64,000 nt of DNA from Bacteroides sp. GTDB taxonomy: Bacteria; Bacteroidota; Bacteroidia; Bacteroidales; Bacteroidaceae. Made by a program: the position numbers and the translations under genes. This document shows positions 8,997-17,662 of this stretch, one piece after another; positions within the stretch are counted from its first letter, which is position 1; every line of letters starts with the position of its first letter. The notes under the pieces were generated by a model. The model was not told the DNA's origin. It saw only the letters and a program-made list of their open reading frames with translations, and ran no database searches. The stretch lies in contig JAJQFD010000020.1 of NCBI GenBank assembly GCA_021201335.1, positions 1-64,000 on the forward strand, in the 5' to 3' direction.

Positions 8997-11510
8997 TTAT
9001 TTGGTTTTTTCAGCAGAAGAATTTACCAATAATATATTCTTTCTGATGCGAATTAACCATAGAATAACACCAATCAAAAGAAGGGCTAAACCTATGTAAG
9101 CAATTGTCTCGGTTATTTTCAGGCTGGAAGGTTTAAATGTCATCTCAACCACATGTTTACCGGCGGGTATCTGCATGGTACGAAGAATATAGTTTGCTCT
9201 TCCTACTTCAGCAGGGTTTCCATCAATGGTAACTGTCCAGCCCGGATAATAGATTTCAGAAAATACCGCAATAGCATCCTGTGCCGAATTAGTATCATAA
9301 ACCAAATGATTTGGTTCATAACTTCTGATGGTGATAGACGACAAAGAATCTTTATAGCTGGCAGTAGCATTATGAAGAGCCTCTTTAAAACGTACATCTA
9401 CTACAGCAGTTTCTAGTGGCTGTACGGTGTGTAACGCATCTATTTCTTCGTTCGCATTATTAACATACTGAATATTGTTGACAAACCAGGCATTCCCATA
9501 CGTATATGGATTTTCAATGGGTACCGTTTTATTGTTGGAAACCGGGAAAATAAAGTATTTAGTATTCAGCATATTTAATACCCGGAATGTGTCGGAATTG
9601 ACTTTCTCCATGTCTCCATTGACATTGGTTACTTCACTGTATAACGCCTGCATTTCTTTCGAGATATGGTTTTCAATCATTTGCTGGTAACGCAACAGCT
9701 TGGCGGCATGATATCCTCCCACACTTTTATGCCAGTAAGATGTGTTGTTTTCATTGAATGTATTAGAGGCGAGGTTTAATACGCGATAATCCAGTGATTC
9801 ATCTTGCAAGATAAGCTTATCTGTTTCAGTTTTACGGAAGGTGTCAGTTCTTACCGTTGCAGGCACAAACTGTTCATCATTCAAATAGCGTTTGTTGACA
9901 CTCCACATATCAACCAGACATAATATAGCAATACCTGCCAACGTATAAGCTGCTTTTAATTTGCGCGCAGTATAGGCATACAATAATACAGAACCTATAA
10001 TGATAATAAAGAAGCTACGCCAAGCATCGGAAGTAAATAAATGGATACGTACTTCTTCCAGATTCTTAAGTAGAGGTGCCAACTGGTCAGCCGGAATGCC
10101 CCGTTGTAATGCCATCATTTCTTGCATCGGAATGTAGGAAGAGAAGAAAAAGCGGGGAGCTATAGCAAATAATAAAGCCACTCCTCCGGTAAGAGCAAAA
10201 CTTAGGTAGAAGTATTTAGCTTTTTCTTTCAGGATTTGCGGTCTATCAACTATTTCCTTCAATGCTAGAATAGCCAATAAAGGGATCGTGAATTCAGCAA
10301 TAACTAAAATGGACGAAACAGCTCGAAATTTATTATACATCGGGATATAATCAATAAAGAAATCGGTAAATCCCATAAAGTTTCTTCCCCAGGAAAGAAG
10401 GATGGATAAAATAGTGGCAGCCAAAAGTGCCCATTTTAAAGGACCTTTTACAATAAATAATCCCAGAATAAAAAGCATCAATACAAAAGCTCCAACGTAA
10501 ACCGGTCCGGAAGTGCCCGGTTGATCCCCCCAATATTGCCCAAGTTGGGAATAAATACCCTGATACATTGGATTGGCCTTCACCATTGCCTTGCTATTTT
10601 GAGACAATGGAACGGAGGCTCCTCCTTTAGTATTCGGTACCAGTAAAGTAAATGTTTCACCAATGCCATAACTCCATTGGGTAATATATTCTCTTTCCAA
10701 CCCATTATTGGTTGGGGTAGCTGCATTATTTTCACTGACCAATTCATTTTTCCCACGCATCGTTTCCTGACTATACTGGTAAGTGTGATATAAATTAGGC
10801 AAATTAATGGCTATTCCTATAATGGCTGCTCCTACCAATACAGCACTAGACTTAAAAAAATCCGGTAGTTTCTTATTTTTATATGCCTCAACAAAGAAAG
10901 CAATAACCATGAACAGGATAACAAATAAAAAATAATAAGTCATCTGTACGTGATTCGACAGTATCTGTAGGGCTATAAACAAAGCAGTAAGAATAGCACC
11001 TTCCAGATATCTTTTTCTGTATGCCAAAATAATTCCGGCAATAGTGGGGGGTATATAAGCAAGAGTTATAAATTTCCAGATATGACCGGCGGAAATAAGA
11101 ATAAAAAAGTAAGAGGAGAATCCCCAGAAGATGGCACCTATCCCCGACAACCATACATTTACTCCCATTGCCCGTAAAAGGATGAAAAAGCCCAGCATCA
11201 TAATGAATGTAAGCCATACATAATTGGGCAAAAAAAGATGATAAGCGTTTTCGACAACTCTTAAAGTATCCGTAGAATCATAGCTGGGCGAGATCTGATA
11301 AGTAGGCATGCCCCCGAATAGGGCATTTGTCCAACGGGTTCTTTCTCCTGTCCTATCGTGATATTCCTTGAGTTCCTGGCTGGCACCGGTACCTCCTACG
11401 GAATCATGTTGAAAGAGGATGCGTCCTTCAAGCACTGCCGGAAAGAAATAGGCAAAAGAGATAGCAACAAAAACCAGAATAACCAATAAATCGGGGAGAA
11501 GTTTTTTCAT
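8997..11510 (-). CDS. YfhO-like polytopic membrane protein
   Basis: 837-aa integral membrane protein of the YfhO family (GT-C-like architecture). An N-terminal transmembrane segment (LLVILVFVAISFAYFFPAVL) is followed by a large loop with the family-typical FQHDSVGGTGASQELKEY, then about ten further hydrophobic helices, a soluble region at about residues 560-790, and a final helix near 800-820 (IAYIGLALLLIGVILWLI). In Firmicutes YfhO is linked to glycosylation of teichoic acids. In Bacteroidales the role is unknown; lipid-linked sugar transfer is an inference. It lies 84 nt downstream of ahcY on the same strand. Confidence 0.85.
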   Translation of the reverse strand: MKKLLPDLLVILVFVAISFAYFFPAVLEGRILFQHDSVGGTGASQELKEYHDRTGERTRWTNALFGGMPTYQISPSYDSTDTLRVVENAYHLFLPNYVWLTFIMMLGFFILLRAMGVNVWLSGIGAIFWGFSSYFFILISAGHIWKFITLAYIPPTIAGIILAYRKRYLEGAILTALFIALQILSNHVQMTYYFLFVILFMVIAFFVEAYKNKKLPDFFKSSAVLVGAAIIGIAINLPNLYHTYQYSQETMRGKNELVSENNAATPTNNGLEREYITQWSYGIGETFTLLVPNTKGGASVPLSQNSKAMVKANPMYQGIYSQLGQYWGDQPGTSGPVYVGAFVLMLFILGLFIVKGPLKWALLAATILSILLSWGRNFMGFTDFFIDYIPMYNKFRAVSSILVIAEFTIPLLAILALKEIVDRPQILKEKAKYFYLSFALTGGVALLFAIAPRFFFSSYIPMQEMMALQRGIPADQLAPLLKNLEEVRIHLFTSDAWRSFFIIIIGSVLLYAYTARKLKAAYTLAGIAILCLVDMWSVNKRYLNDEQFVPATVRTDTFRKTETDKLILQDESLDYRVLNLASNTFNENNTSYWHKSVGGYHAAKLLRYQQMIENHISKEMQALYSEVTNVNGDMEKVNSDTFRVLNMLNTKYFIFPVSNNKTVPIENPYTYGNAWFVNNIQYVNNANEEIDALHTVQPLETAVVDVRFKEALHNATASYKDSLSSITIRSYEPNHLVYDTNSAQDAIAVFSEIYYPGWTVTIDGNPAEVGRANYILRTMQIPAGKHVVEMTFKPSSLKITETIAYIGLALLLIGVILWLIRIRKNILLVNSSAEKTK

Positions 11511-11542
11511 GACGGGATAATGTTGTGATTGGATATTTAAGA

Positions 11543-11583
11543 TCAGACGATCTATGGATTACAATGATTCACAAATCGTCTGA
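11543..11583 (-). terminator. Weak hairpin between ahcY and the YfhO-like gene
   Basis: The arms TCAGACGAT (11543-11551) and ATCGTCTGA (11575-11583) form a 9-bp stem with a long loop and no strong U-run. It may attenuate read-through from ahcY. Confidence 0.35.
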
Positions 11584-11594
11584 GTGTAAATGTA

Positions 11595-13013
11595 TTAATA
11601 TCTGTAGTGTTCCGCTTTGTAGGGACCATCCGTTTGTACACCAATATATGCGGCTTGTTCTGGCGTAAGTTTCGTTAACTTAGCACCAATTTTCTCCAGA
11701 TGCAAACGAGCTACTTCTTCATCCAGGTATTTGGGTAAGCGATATACGTTGATCACATGTTCCCTGTTATAAAGTTCAATCTGAGCTAATGTCTGATTGG
11801 TAAATGAATTACTCATTACAAAAGAAGGGTGTCCAGTAGCACAGCCTAAGTTTACCAGACGTCCGTCAGCCAGTAGAATAATGGAATGGCCATCGGGGAA
11901 GAAATACTGATCAACCTGAGCTTTAATATTCCTGCTGGTAATGCCCGGATAATGTTTCAATGCATCTACTTGTATTTCATTATCAAAATGACCAATGTTA
12001 CATACAATAGACTGATCTTTCATTTTCTCCATGTGATCGATACGGATCACATCAATATTCCCGGTTGTAGTAACAAAGATATCTCCTTGCGAACAAGCAT
12101 CTTCCATAGTAACCACTTCGAAACCTTCCATCGCAGCTTGTAAAGCACAAATAGGATCAATTTCAGTCACCAATACGCGTGCTCCGTAAGAACGCATGGA
12201 ACTGGAACAACCTTTACCTACGTCTCCATAACCGCAGACTACTACTACTTTCCCAGCAATCATGATATCGGTTGCACGTTTAATTCCATCAGCCAGTGAT
12301 TCGCGGCAACCGTATAAATTGTCAAACTTTGATTTAGTTATGGAATCGTTTACATTGTAAGCTGGGAAGAGAAGTTTGCCTTCTTCCTGCATCTGATACA
12401 AGCGGTGAACACCTGTCGTCGTTTCTTCAGAAACCCCGCGCACTTCCGGTGCAATCCGATGCCAACGTTCGTTATCTTCAAGCAGAACTTTTTTTAGTAT
12501 CTTGTTTAATTCGATTTCATCTTCTGCTGTTACTTGTTTGTCCAGCACTGAAGCATCTTTTTCAGCTTCATAACCCACATGAATCATCATAGTGGCATCA
12601 CCTCCATCGTCTACAATGACAGTCGGCCCTTTGCCACCGGGGAAGTTAAGCGCTTGCAATGTGCACCACCAATAATCGGCCAATGTTTCACCTTTCCAGG
12701 CAAAAACCGCCACTCCGGATGCAGCAATTGCTGCGGCAGCATGATCTTGTGTTGAATAAATATTACACGAGCACCAACGTACTTCCGCCCCTAAAGCAAC
12801 CAGGGTTTCAATCAGTACAGCAGTTTGGATTGTCATGTGAAGAGACCCCATAATGCGTGCACCTCTTAAGGGTTTGGATTCTCCATACTTTTCGCGAAGA
12901 GCCATCAGGCCGGGCATTTCTTTTTCTGCCAAATCGATTTCCTTGCGTCCGAAGTCAGCAAGAGAGATGTCTGCCACTTTATAGGGCAGCGTAGAGAATA
13001 ATTCTGTAGACAT
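11595..13013 (-). CDS. ahcY: Adenosylhomocysteinase
   Basis: S-adenosyl-L-homocysteine hydrolase, 472 aa, full length. It reversibly converts S-adenosylhomocysteine to adenosine and homocysteine with tightly bound NAD, clearing the product of SAM-dependent methylation. Landmarks are [14 protein letters not shown] near the N-terminus, the NAD-binding [30 protein letters not shown], and the conserved C-terminal end KAEHYRY, whose Lys and Tyr reach the neighbouring subunit's NAD. It is cytoplasmic. A -7 box lies just upstream, and it is transcribed away from the PAS kinase at 13211. Confidence 0.98.
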   Translation of the reverse strand: MSTELFSTLPYKVADISLADFGRKEIDLAEKEMPGLMALREKYGESKPLRGARIMGSLHMTIQTAVLIETLVALGAEVRWCSCNIYSTQDHAAAAIAASGVAVFAWKGETLADYWWCTLQALNFPGGKGPTVIVDDGGDATMMIHVGYEAEKDASVLDKQVTAEDEIELNKILKKVLLEDNERWHRIAPEVRGVSEETTTGVHRLYQMQEEGKLLFPAYNVNDSITKSKFDNLYGCRESLADGIKRATDIMIAGKVVVVCGYGDVGKGCSSSMRSYGARVLVTEIDPICALQAAMEGFEVVTMEDACSQGDIFVTTTGNIDVIRIDHMEKMKDQSIVCNIGHFDNEIQVDALKHYPGITSRNIKAQVDQYFFPDGHSIILLADGRLVNLGCATGHPSFVMSNSFTNQTLAQIELYNREHVINVYRLPKYLDEEVARLHLEKIGAKLTKLTPEQAAYIGVQTDGPYKAEHYRY

Positions 13014-13042
13014 TATATTATATGTAATTAAATAAAACGATA

Positions 13043-13050
13043 CAAAGATA
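13043..13050 (-). promoter_or_regulatory. -7 box of ahcY
   Basis: TATCTTTG on the minus strand fits TAnnTTTG, 30 nt before the ahcY start codon. No clear -33 element is visible. Confidence 0.45.
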
Positions 13051-13138
13051 TAATTTAATATTTAGGGGAAGAATAAAGCAACCCCTAAAAAACCATAAGT
13101 CAGAAACCCAAAACAGACTTTTACTAAGCACATAAAAC

Positions 13139-13168
13139 TTGATATCTAAAATATTAATTGTACATTTG
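13139..13168 (+). promoter_or_regulatory. Promoter of the PAS histidine kinase
   Basis: TTG at 13139-13141 and TACATTTG at 13161-13168 fit the -33/-7 pair. Transcription would start near 13175. This places the in-frame ATG at 13139 inside the promoter and supports translation from 13211. Confidence 0.55.
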
Positions 13169-13210
13169 CGAATATTGCAGCAAAAACAAAAGCGTAAGTT
13201 ATGCCCCGCA

Positions 13211-15052
13211 ATGGAGTATCGTAGAAAATCATCCAAACAGACAAATCTGCCGTTCCGCGAGAAGTACGTCACTCAAATATTAAATGCATTACCCGGTATG
13301 CTTTTAATAGTCGATTACAATGGAGTTATTGTTGAATTAGTATCTTCTCCTACTACTGTTTTTTTTGATCACATCTCGCCTGAAGCATTGATTTCTTCTC
13401 ACTTCAAAGACATATTGCCTCCAGAAGCTTATGGGAAATTCGAAGAAACAATGAAGCACGTGCTGGCTACCGGCAAAACATCCCGCGACCAACATAAAAT
13501 TATAATCAAGGGAATAAGTAAGTATTTCGAAAATACCGTATCCATCCTGAATGAAGAACATCTTCTCTGTGTTTGGTATGATGTGACAGAACGTGTACAT
13601 ACTTATCAGGAAATGAAGATAATGGAAAATGCTCTTCATAAAGCAAAGGAAGGAATTGCTGCTACTACAATTGACGGATATTTTCTATTTGCGAATGAAC
13701 ATTTCAAATCTTTATTCAATCTGCCGGGAGAGATTGATAAATATCACGCTTCCGATATTTTAAGTGACGGCTTGTTGTTCCTTTGGAAGAATATGATCAA
13801 ACAATTACGTCTGGGTCAGGCAGCCGATAAATACCTGTTTCCTGTTTCGGAGAATAATTCTTCGAATGAGTTCTATGAGGTATATGCTAACTTACAAACA
13901 GATCAGTATGGAAAAGAACTTGTATGGTATTTCCTCCGGGATATTACCTTACGTATCCAACACGAAAGGAAAATAAGCCGACTAGATACTTTGATGAAAG
14001 GTATCCTTGATAACATACCTATTTGCCTTTTTGTAAAAGATTCTGGTGACGATTTCCGTTATATTTACTGGAATAAAGCCTTCGCAGAATTTTCGGGCAT
14101 TTCCGAAAAAGAAACAATTGGGAAAAATGATTTCGAGGTATTTGGTTACACCCAAGAAATGTCCCTCCATCATATGGATGATTTGGAAGCATTGAAAAAA
14201 GGTTTTGTCTCTTTTGAAAGAGAAACGTTTTCCGGGAATGGAGAAAAAAAGTTTGTCTCCTTGATAAAAACCCGTATTTACCTGCAAGAAGAATCTCCTT
14301 ATGTTTTGGGAGTAATGTGGGATATCACGGATATCAGAAAAGCACAGAAAGAACAAATTGATGCCCGCCACAAGGCAGAAAAAGCAGATAGAATGAAGTC
14401 CGCCTTTCTTGCCAATATGAGCCATGAGATACGTACTCCCTTGAATGCTATTGTTGGCTTTTCACGGTTAATTATTGAAACCAAGGATGAAAATGAAAAA
14501 AAGGCATATGCTGACATTATAGACCAGAATACAAAAAATCTTTTGAATCTCTTTAATGATATACTTGACCTGGCAGCTATCGAGTCTGACACTCTTCCGA
14601 TGAACTATACACAGGTATCTCTTTATGAGCTTTGTTTAAATCAATATTCTTCCCACAAACATATCATTGGAGAAAAGGTAGAATTTTTCTTTGATGATTC
14701 AGATGAAGAGTTAATCATCCGAACTGACTGGAACAGGATATCACAAATTTTAAAGAACCTGATTAACAATGCTATAAAATTCACCCGCACCGGTGAAATC
14801 CATTTTGGTTATAAGCAAATTAACGATCTAATTCAATTCTATGTAAAGGATACGGGTATCGGTATCTCTGCTGATAAAATGGAGACTATCTTTCAACGAT
14901 TCGGACAGGTGAATACATTTGTTCAAGGTACCGGACTAGGGTTAACTATTTGCAGAACGTTGGTAGATAAAATGGGGGGACAACTTTGGGCCCGTTCACA
15001 AGAAAACGAAGGGACAACTTTCTTTTTTACCTTGCCTTTTGAAAATATTTAA
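13211..15052 (+). CDS. Cytoplasmic PAS-domain sensor histidine kinase
   Basis: About 613 aa, no signal peptide or membrane segment, so probably a soluble sensor. Three PAS-like domains occupy roughly residues 20-130, 140-260 and 270-385 (ILNALPGMLLIVDYNGVI, MENALHKAKEGIAATTIDGY, ILDNIPICLFVKDSGDDFRY). A HisKA domain follows with the phosphoacceptor in FLANMSHEIRTPLNAIVGF near residue 403. The HATPase domain has an N box (NLINNAIKFT), G1 (DTGIGIS) and G2 (GTGLGLTIC). There is no receiver domain and no adjacent response regulator, so it is an orphan kinase whose ligand (redox, haem or small molecule through PAS) is unknown. The start at 13211 is chosen because a promoter overlaps the longer reading. 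Confidence 0.88.
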   Translation: MEYRRKSSKQTNLPFREKYVTQILNALPGMLLIVDYNGVIVELVSSPTTVFFDHISPEALISSHFKDILPPEAYGKFEETMKHVLATGKTSRDQHKIIIKGISKYFENTVSILNEEHLLCVWYDVTERVHTYQEMKIMENALHKAKEGIAATTIDGYFLFANEHFKSLFNLPGEIDKYHASDILSDGLLFLWKNMIKQLRLGQAADKYLFPVSENNSSNEFYEVYANLQTDQYGKELVWYFLRDITLRIQHERKISRLDTLMKGILDNIPICLFVKDSGDDFRYIYWNKAFAEFSGISEKETIGKNDFEVFGYTQEMSLHHMDDLEALKKGFVSFERETFSGNGEKKFVSLIKTRIYLQEESPYVLGVMWDITDIRKAQKEQIDARHKAEKADRMKSAFLANMSHEIRTPLNAIVGFSRLIIETKDENEKKAYADIIDQNTKNLLNLFNDILDLAAIESDTLPMNYTQVSLYELCLNQYSSHKHIIGEKVEFFFDDSDEELIIRTDWNRISQILKNLINNAIKFTRTGEIHFGYKQINDLIQFYVKDTGIGISADKMETIFQRFGQVNTFVQGTGLGLTICRTLVDKMGGQLWARSQENEGTTFFFTLPFENI

Positions 15053-15083
15053 GGGTGTCTACTCTCAACGAGCAAACACCCTT
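15051..15083. terminator. Hairpin between the convergent kinase and acyl-CoA ligase genes
   Basis: AAGGGTGT (15051-15058) pairs with ACACCCTT (15076-15083), overlapping the kinase stop codon. There is no U-run directly after it, so the assignment is weak. Confidence 0.4.
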
Positions 15084-15120
15084 ATAATGTTAGTAGTTGT
15101 TCAGAGAGAAAATTTAATTT

Positions 15121-16770
15121 TTATATAATTTCAATACCGCGCTCTTTGCATAGCTGAACGCCTAAATCTTTGAGTTTAAATTTCTGTATTTTCCCACTAC
15201 CTGTCATCGGAAACTCATCAATAAAGAATATGTACCTGGGTATTTTATAGTGGGAGATCTTGTTCCTACAGAAATCTGCTACATCAGATTCCTGTAAATT
15301 TGCTCCTTCTTTCAGAATAATAAAAGCGCCTACGGCTTCACCATATTTCGGAGAAGGGATACCTGCAACCTGTACATCTTTAACACCTTCCAGTTTATAG
15401 AGGAATTCTTCAATTTCACGTGGATAGATATTTTCTCCTCCCCGGATGATCATGTCCTTAATGCGACCAGTAATCCGGTAGTTACCGTCTTCATCTTTTA
15501 TTCCAAGGTCACCCGAGTGTAAGAAACCATTGGGATCCAGCACTTCTGTTGTTGCTTCCGGATTGTTATAATAACCTTTCATCACATTATATCCTTTGCA
15601 GCACATTTCTCCCTGCACTCCAACAGGACATTCTTTACCGGTTTCCGGATCGATTACTTTTACCTCTGTGAATTCATAATCGCTACCCACTGTATTGCAG
15701 CGAACCTCGAAAGAATCATCGACACGGGTTTGTGTCATTCCCGGAGAAGTTTCCGTCAAGCCATATACACTGGTAATTCGCATGAACATCTTTTCCTGTA
15801 CCTGTCTCATCAACTCAATCGGACAAAGGGAACCTGCCATAATTCCTGTACGAAGGGTTGACATATCAAACATATCAAACATCGGATGGTTCAGCTCGGC
15901 AATAAACATAGTGGGTACTCCATATAACATCGTACAACGTTCTTTATGAACAGATGCTAAAACAACCAATGGGTCAAATCGCTCCACCATGACCTGAGTA
16001 GCACCATGTGTAAGGGTGCACATCGTAGCAAGTACAATTCCAAAACAATGGAAGAGGGGCACACAGCAACAGAGTTTATCCTCAGTGGTTACTTTCATAT
16101 GTTCCCCGGTCAGGAAACCGTTGTTTCCTATATTATGATGAGAAAGCATTACTCCTTTTGGAAACCCAGTTGTACCGGATGTATACTGCATATTTACGAT
16201 ATCATGACATTTAACCTGACTCTTCAGGTCTTCCAGTTGCTGGTCATCAGCATTGTTACCTATAAGTAGCAATTCGGCAGTATTGTACATTCCCCGGTGC
16301 TTCTCTTGTCCAACATAGACTACATTTCTCATTCGGGGAAAGCGCTCGCTTTTCAAATGGCCCCGCTGACAGGTTTTCAATTCCGGAAGCATATTATAAG
16401 TCATCTGAACAAAGTCGCTATCTCTTTCGCCATTCACAATACAAAGGGTGTGCATGTCAGAGTTTTCGCACAGATATTCTAATTCAGTCTGTTTGTAGTT
16501 GGTATTTACCGTTACATATACAGCTCCGATTTTGGCACAGGCGTAGAGTAATGTTAACCAGTCAGGTACATTCGCAGCCCAGATTCCAACATGAGAACCT
16601 CTTCCTACACCAATAGACAAGAGCCCTTTGGCCATATCATTTACACGTTTATCGAGTTGTGCCCAAGTAAAACGAAGATTACGGTCGGAATATACAATAG
16701 CTTCTTTTTCTGGTATCACCGTGGCCCAATGTTCCAACCATTGACCCAAAGTTCGGTCGTATAATTGCAT
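15121..16770 (-). CDS. Acyl-CoA synthetase (AMP-forming)
   Basis: 549-aa ANL-superfamily ligase, closest in style to medium/long-chain fatty-acyl-CoA synthetases. It would activate a carboxylate with ATP to an acyl-adenylate and then the CoA thioester. Signatures are the P-loop [18 protein letters not shown] near residue 195, [12 protein letters not shown] (A5), [12 protein letters not shown] (A7), [16 protein letters not shown] (A8), and the C-terminal Lys in [11 protein letters not shown]. All catalytic motifs are intact. The XRE-cupin regulator lies 129 nt upstream on the same strand, and this pairing suggests the regulator senses the ligase's substrate or product; that link is inference. 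Confidence 0.92.
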   Translation of the reverse strand: MQLYDRTLGQWLEHWATVIPEKEAIVYSDRNLRFTWAQLDKRVNDMAKGLLSIGVGRGSHVGIWAANVPDWLTLLYACAKIGAVYVTVNTNYKQTELEYLCENSDMHTLCIVNGERDSDFVQMTYNMLPELKTCQRGHLKSERFPRMRNVVYVGQEKHRGMYNTAELLLIGNNADDQQLEDLKSQVKCHDIVNMQYTSGTTGFPKGVMLSHHNIGNNGFLTGEHMKVTTEDKLCCCVPLFHCFGIVLATMCTLTHGATQVMVERFDPLVVLASVHKERCTMLYGVPTMFIAELNHPMFDMFDMSTLRTGIMAGSLCPIELMRQVQEKMFMRITSVYGLTETSPGMTQTRVDDSFEVRCNTVGSDYEFTEVKVIDPETGKECPVGVQGEMCCKGYNVMKGYYNNPEATTEVLDPNGFLHSGDLGIKDEDGNYRITGRIKDMIIRGGENIYPREIEEFLYKLEGVKDVQVAGIPSPKYGEAVGAFIILKEGANLQESDVADFCRNKISHYKIPRYIFFIDEFPMTGSGKIQKFKLKDLGVQLCKERGIEII

Positions 16771-16779
16771 AATTATTTG

Positions 16780-16889
16780 AGTTTATAAGTTTTTGAGTTC
16801 TTAAGTTTATAAGTTGTTTATTTTTCTTTCATTAGAGTCTTTAAAGTTTCATCTGCATAGTGAACATAAAACTCAAAACTTATAAACTT
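16780..16889. repeat. Inverted repeat between the ligase and XRE-cupin genes
   Basis: AGTTTATAAGTTTTTGAGTT (16780-16799) is mirrored by AACTCAAAACTTATAAACTT (16870-16889), differing by one T in the run. A further partial copy, AAGTTTATAAGTT, lies at 16803-16815. The arms could fold into a long AT-rich hairpin in the intercistronic RNA. Confidence 0.6.
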
Positions 16890-16899
16890 CAAAATCAAA

Positions 16900-17475
16900 T
16901 CAAATAGGAGTATAAATCACAGCCAGTATTCTAGCAGCTTTACCTTCGTAAGCATGTACATGATGCGGTACAATAGAATCGTAATAAATGCTATCGCCTT
17001 CCTCCAGCAAATAAGTTTGTTTGCCATAGCTGATTTCCATAATACCTTCCATCACCATGATGAATTCCTCTCCTTCATGAGAAGACAGAATAAAATCACT
17101 TGTTTGAGTCGGATCAATATCAATGATAAACGGCTCCATATGACGGTCAGCTTTCGACTTAGCCAAGGAATGGTATTGCATATGCTTACGTGAATGAGTA
17201 GCATTATTTGAAAAGCTGATGGTATCATTTGCTTCTTTCTTACGACAAATGGCAGGTCCAATCTCATCATTATCATCAAGGAAAGTACCCAATCGAACAC
17301 CCAATACCCGAGCTATTTTAATGAGTGGCGCTAGTGATGGAAGATCTATATTATTTTCAATACGCTCTATTTGTTCCACTGCTAAGCCTGAACGCTGAGC
17401 TAATTCTTCAATTGAGATTGATTTGTCTTCACGAAGGCTTTTAATTTTTTCACCTACAATTTTGCTGGTATCCAT
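16900..17475 (-). CDS. XRE-type transcriptional regulator with C-terminal cupin domain
   Basis: 191 aa. An N-terminal helix-turn-helix at about residues 8-62 (IKSLREDKSISIEELAQRSG, VEQIERIENN) is joined to a cupin_2 barrel at about 115-190 (SSHEGEEFIMVMEGIMEISY, EEGDSIYYDSIVPHHVHAYE). The cupin binds a small ligand that controls DNA binding in this family (PuuR/SutR type). Genomic pairing with the acyl-CoA ligase downstream suggests it controls that gene. It has its own promoter with good -7 and -33 elements. Confidence 0.9.
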   Translation of the reverse strand: MDTSKIVGEKIKSLREDKSISIEELAQRSGLAVEQIERIENNIDLPSLAPLIKIARVLGVRLGTFLDDNDEIGPAICRKKEANDTISFSNNATHSRKHMQYHSLAKSKADRHMEPFIIDIDPTQTSDFILSSHEGEEFIMVMEGIMEISYGKQTYLLEEGDSIYYDSIVPHHVHAYEGKAARILAVIYTPI

Positions 17476-17511
17476 CTTAATCTTTGCTTATGATTTAATA
17501 TTAACAGGGTG

Positions 17512-17543
17512 CAAAAATAATGAAATGTTTAATTTATATGCAA
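17512..17543 (-). promoter_or_regulatory. Promoter of the XRE-cupin gene
   Basis: On the minus strand TATTTTTG (17512-17519) and TTG (17541-17543) are separated by about the distance expected for the -7/-33 pair. The start codon is at 17475. Confidence 0.5.
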
Positions 17544-17603
17544 TAAAATCCTAAAAATAATAAGTAGAAGTATAAATATGAGATTTTTATAACATTAAAA
17601 TAG

Positions 17604-17640
17604 CAAAAACGCGGATAATCCTTAGAGAGATTATCCGCGT
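17604..17640 (-). terminator. Rho-independent terminator of topA
   Basis: A 12-bp perfect stem (ACGCGGATAATC at 17609-17620 with GATTATCCGCGT at 17629-17640) is followed on the minus strand by a U-run (TTTTT after the stem). It lies just past the topA stop codon. Confidence 0.9.
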
Positions 17641-17662
17641 TCAATTTGGCTTTTATATCTGG

